From Frankiales bacterium (GTDB taxonomy: Bacteria; Actinomycetota; Actinomycetes; Mycobacteriales; SCTD01), in contig JAOPWI010000284.1 of assembly GCA_025965755.1 (NCBI GenBank), positions 1 to 6,893 of the forward strand: 6,893 nucleotides of DNA. Direction: 5' to 3'. The translations under genes and the position numbers were made by a program. The notes beneath the pieces were generated by a model that ran no database searches, was not told where the DNA came from, and worked only from the letters and a program-made list of their open reading frames with translations. Each line of letters begins with the position of its first letter. Position 1 is the stretch's first letter. Shown in pieces: positions 5,649 through 6,893 of this stretch.

Positions 5649-6329
5649 ATGGGAGGCGCGGTGGGCGAGGCGGACGACCGGCGCTCCGGCCTGGCCGAGG
5701 GCGCCGCGGGCCGGGACGGGCGGCCCCGCTCCACCGACTTCGTCTCCGCCGCCGAGACCGTCGTGCTGGATGTGCGCCGGCACCCGTGGCTGCTCGTGCC
5801 GCCGCTGTTTCGCACCCTGGCCGGCCTGGTCGTTCTGGTGGCCGGGCTGGGGCTGCTCCCGGTGCTGGCGTTCGCCGCGCTCGTCGCCGCGTGGGCGCGA
5901 GGGCGCCTGGCGGCGAGCCTGCGCACCACCGCCCTGCTCGCCGGCGGCATCGCCGCCGGGCTCGCCGTCCTGAGCAGCCTGACCGGTCCGGGGCTGCCCG
6001 CGCTGCTGCTGCTCGGCTGGCTCGCCGAGGACGTGGCCGACTGGTACACCGACCGCATGGTCGTGAGCGACAAGCGCATCTACCGGCGCTACGGCGTCAT
6101 CACCCGCCACTCACCCTCGATCGCGCTGACCGGCATCGCCTTTCTGGACGCGTCCGTGCCGCCGCTCGGGCGGCTGCTCCACTTCGGCACCCTGCGGCTG
6201 GACTCGGTCGCGCAGCGCGACGCGCCGCTGTCGCACTTCGATCACGTCCCGGAGGTCACGGCGGTCTCCCACGAGATCCTGCGGCTGCGCACGCAGGCGT
6301 TGCCGCGGTTCCCGCAGCAGCCGCTCTGA
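5649..6329 (+). CDS. PH-domain (bPH_2/DUF304-like) membrane protein
   Basis: 226 residues from the ATG. Residues 1-30 are hydrophilic. Two hydrophobic regions follow: about 51-82 (PPLFRTLAGLVVLVAGLGLLPVLAFAALVAAW) and about 94-125 (around ALLAGGIAAGLAVLSSL and LPALLLLGWL), giving two to four membrane passes. The C-terminal part, WYTDRMVVSDKRIYRRYGVITRHSPSIALTGIAFLDASVPPLGRLLHFGTLRLDSVAQ (from 132), matches the bacterial PH domain pattern: DKRIYRRYGV, then the PLGRLLHFGTLRL core and a closing FDHVPEV before a helix. Such proteins are common in actinobacteria and mostly uncharacterised. ATG 5649 would be nearly leaderless given the -10 candidate; GTG at 5661, four residues in, has a strong GGGAGG (5651-5656) four bases upstream and is an equally serious start. 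The frame is open upstream to 5418 but that part overlaps the opposite-strand gene and its promoter region. Confidence 0.87.
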   Translation: MGGAVGEADDRRSGLAEGAAGRDGRPRSTDFVSAAETVVLDVRRHPWLLVPPLFRTLAGLVVLVAGLGLLPVLAFAALVAAWARGRLAASLRTTALLAGGIAAGLAVLSSLTGPGLPALLLLGWLAEDVADWYTDRMVVSDKRIYRRYGVITRHSPSIALTGIAFLDASVPPLGRLLHFGTLRLDSVAQRDAPLSHFDHVPEVTAVSHEILRLRTQALPRFPQQPL

Positions 6330-6348
6330 CCCGACGGGCTCGCGCCCT

Positions 6349-6362
6349 GGGACACTGGTCCC
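6349..6362 (+). promoter_or_regulatory. Candidate leaderless -10 (GACACT) inside a small dyad
   Basis: GACACT (6351-6356) lies six bases before the GTG at 6363, in the nonamer GGGACACTG (6349-6357) also found before ligC at identical spacing. Here the site is additionally a perfect inverted repeat, GGGAC (6349-6353) with GTCCC (6358-6362) around ACTG. The dyad could bind a repressor or merely be coincidental. CTGACC at 6326-6331, overlapping the stop codon of the PH-domain gene, is a possible -35 with a 19-base spacer. Confidence 0.42.
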
Positions 6363-6446
6363 GTGACTCCTGGCCCGCGCCGCGTCCGCGACCCGTCCCG
6401 GGCGCTGAGCGCGCTGCCGGTCCGGCGCTCGGCGGCCCGCCCGTGA
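6363..6446 (+). CDS. Predicted 27-residue leader ORF overlapping trmB
   Basis: GTG to TGA, encoding MTPGPRRVRDPSRALSALPVRRSAARP, with seven Arg and five Pro. The start lies six bases after a GACACT -10 candidate, so it could be read from a leaderless transcript. Its TGA (6444-6446) overlaps the GTG of trmB (6443-6445) as GTGA, the same coupling used by the ligase/ABC-F pair. The downstream gene has no visible ribosome binding site and no alternative upstream start codon, which favours reinitiation from this ORF. The peptide itself resembles nothing known to me and may matter only as a translated leader. A sequencing frameshift joining it to trmB is an alternative. Confidence 0.45.
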   Translation: MTPGPRRVRDPSRALSALPVRRSAARP

Positions 6447-6893
6447 CGCGGCTGCCTCCCGGCGACCCGGCGCGGATCGGCGGCACCCGCACGCAGCGCA
6501 GCTTCGCCCTGCGCCGGCGCACGACCGCCGGCCAGGCCGCCGCGCTGGAGCGGCTGCTGCCCTCGTACGCCGTGGTCGTCGACGGGCGACCGCTCGACCA
6601 GGAAGCCGTCTGGGGCCGGCGGGCGCCGCTGCTGGTCGAGGTCGGCGCCGGTACGGGAGAGGCGACCGTGGGGCTGGCGGCCGCGGACCCCGACCGTGAC
6701 GTCCTGGCGATCGACGTGCACCTGCCCGGGCTGGGGGCGCTGCTGGCAGCCGTGGAGCGGGCCGGCCTGACGAACGTGCGGGTGGCCGACGGCGACGCCC
6801 GCGTGGTGCTGCGCGACCTGCTCGCTCCCGACTCCCTGGCCGGGGTGCGCGTCTTCTTCCCGGACCCGTGGCCCAAGACGCGGCACGCCAAGC
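6443..6893 (+). CDS. trmB: tRNA (guanine-N7)-methyltransferase, 3' end outside window
   Basis: 150 codons are present and the frame runs off the edge; family members are usually about 220-265 residues, so a third or more is missing. TrmB transfers methyl from S-adenosylmethionine to N7 of G46 in the tRNA variable loop. Seen here: the N-terminal RTQRSFALRRRTTAGQAAALERLLPSY (16-42), typical of the family entry region; the SAM-binding loop LLVEVGAGTGEAT (63-75); the acidic strand end AIDVH (89-93); NVRVADGDAR (111-120); and the diagnostic FFPDPWPKTRHAK (138-150), with the catalytic Asp141. The GTG is the only in-frame start codon before the conserved region and has no SD, consistent with coupling to the short ORF it overlaps. 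Identification rests mainly on the PDPWPKxRHxK signature. Confidence 0.94.
   Translation, partial: MTRLPPGDPARIGGTRTQRSFALRRRTTAGQAAALERLLPSYAVVVDGRPLDQEAVWGRRAPLLVEVGAGTGEATVGLAAADPDRDVLAIDVHLPGLGALLAAVERAGLTNVRVADGDARVVLRDLLAPDSLAGVRVFFPDPWPKTRHAK

Noticed and set aside
4366..5973. Plus-strand open frame of 535 codons antisense to ligC
   Set aside because: Composition is His/Arg/Gln/Leu-rich shadow sequence, it runs across two real genes on different strands and an intergenic region, and no family features are visible.
6336..6347. GGGC-TCGC-GCCC hairpin as terminator of the PH-domain gene
   Set aside because: A four-base stem without a U-tract is common by chance in this composition.

Overview
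The window is very GC-rich, with GTG starts, stop/start overlaps and strong third-position G/C bias that opens many long antisense reading frames. Together with the gene content (LigC-type ATP-dependent ligase, actinobacterial bacterial-PH membrane protein, tandem TesB thioesterases), this points to a high-GC actinobacterium. I cannot assign a genus. Nothing suggests a mobile element, phage or CRISPR array; this looks like chromosomal housekeeping and accessory sequence.

Layout, left to right. At the left edge a plus-strand gene ends in a tandem VDEP-encoding repeat. It converges on a minus-strand secreted SGNH-like protein, and the two TAG stops share one CTAG palindrome (125-128). The minus-strand block then reads right to left: a 55-residue membrane peptide (5531-5364), a LigC-type DNA ligase (5328-4276), an ABC-F ATPase (4279-2639), two tandem TesB-type acyl-CoA thioesterases (2559-1681 and 1684-833) and the SGNH-like protein (787-125). 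Ligase and ABC-F share a GTGA overlap, and the two thioesterases share an ATGA overlap, so each pair is probably translationally coupled. The two pairs are separated by 79 bp.

About 117 bp upstream of the small membrane peptide lies a divergent plus-strand gene for a PH-domain membrane protein (5649-6329). The shared region contains an 11-bp direct repeat spaced three helical turns apart. Next comes a predicted 27-codon leader ORF, whose stop overlaps the GTG start of a tRNA (guanine-N7)-methyltransferase gene, trmB, cut off by the right edge.

The genes do not form one obvious pathway. The thioesterase pair acts on acyl-CoA, the ligase on nicked DNA, the ABC-F protein probably on ribosomes and TrmB on tRNA. 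The most notable points are regulatory or evolutionary: the identical GGGACACTG string at the same distance before two start codons (leaderless promoter candidates), the leader ORF coupled to trmB, the tandem thioesterase duplication, the degenerate SGNH active site and the repeat-borne stop codon at the convergent junction. I found no clear evidence of a wholly new multi-gene system.
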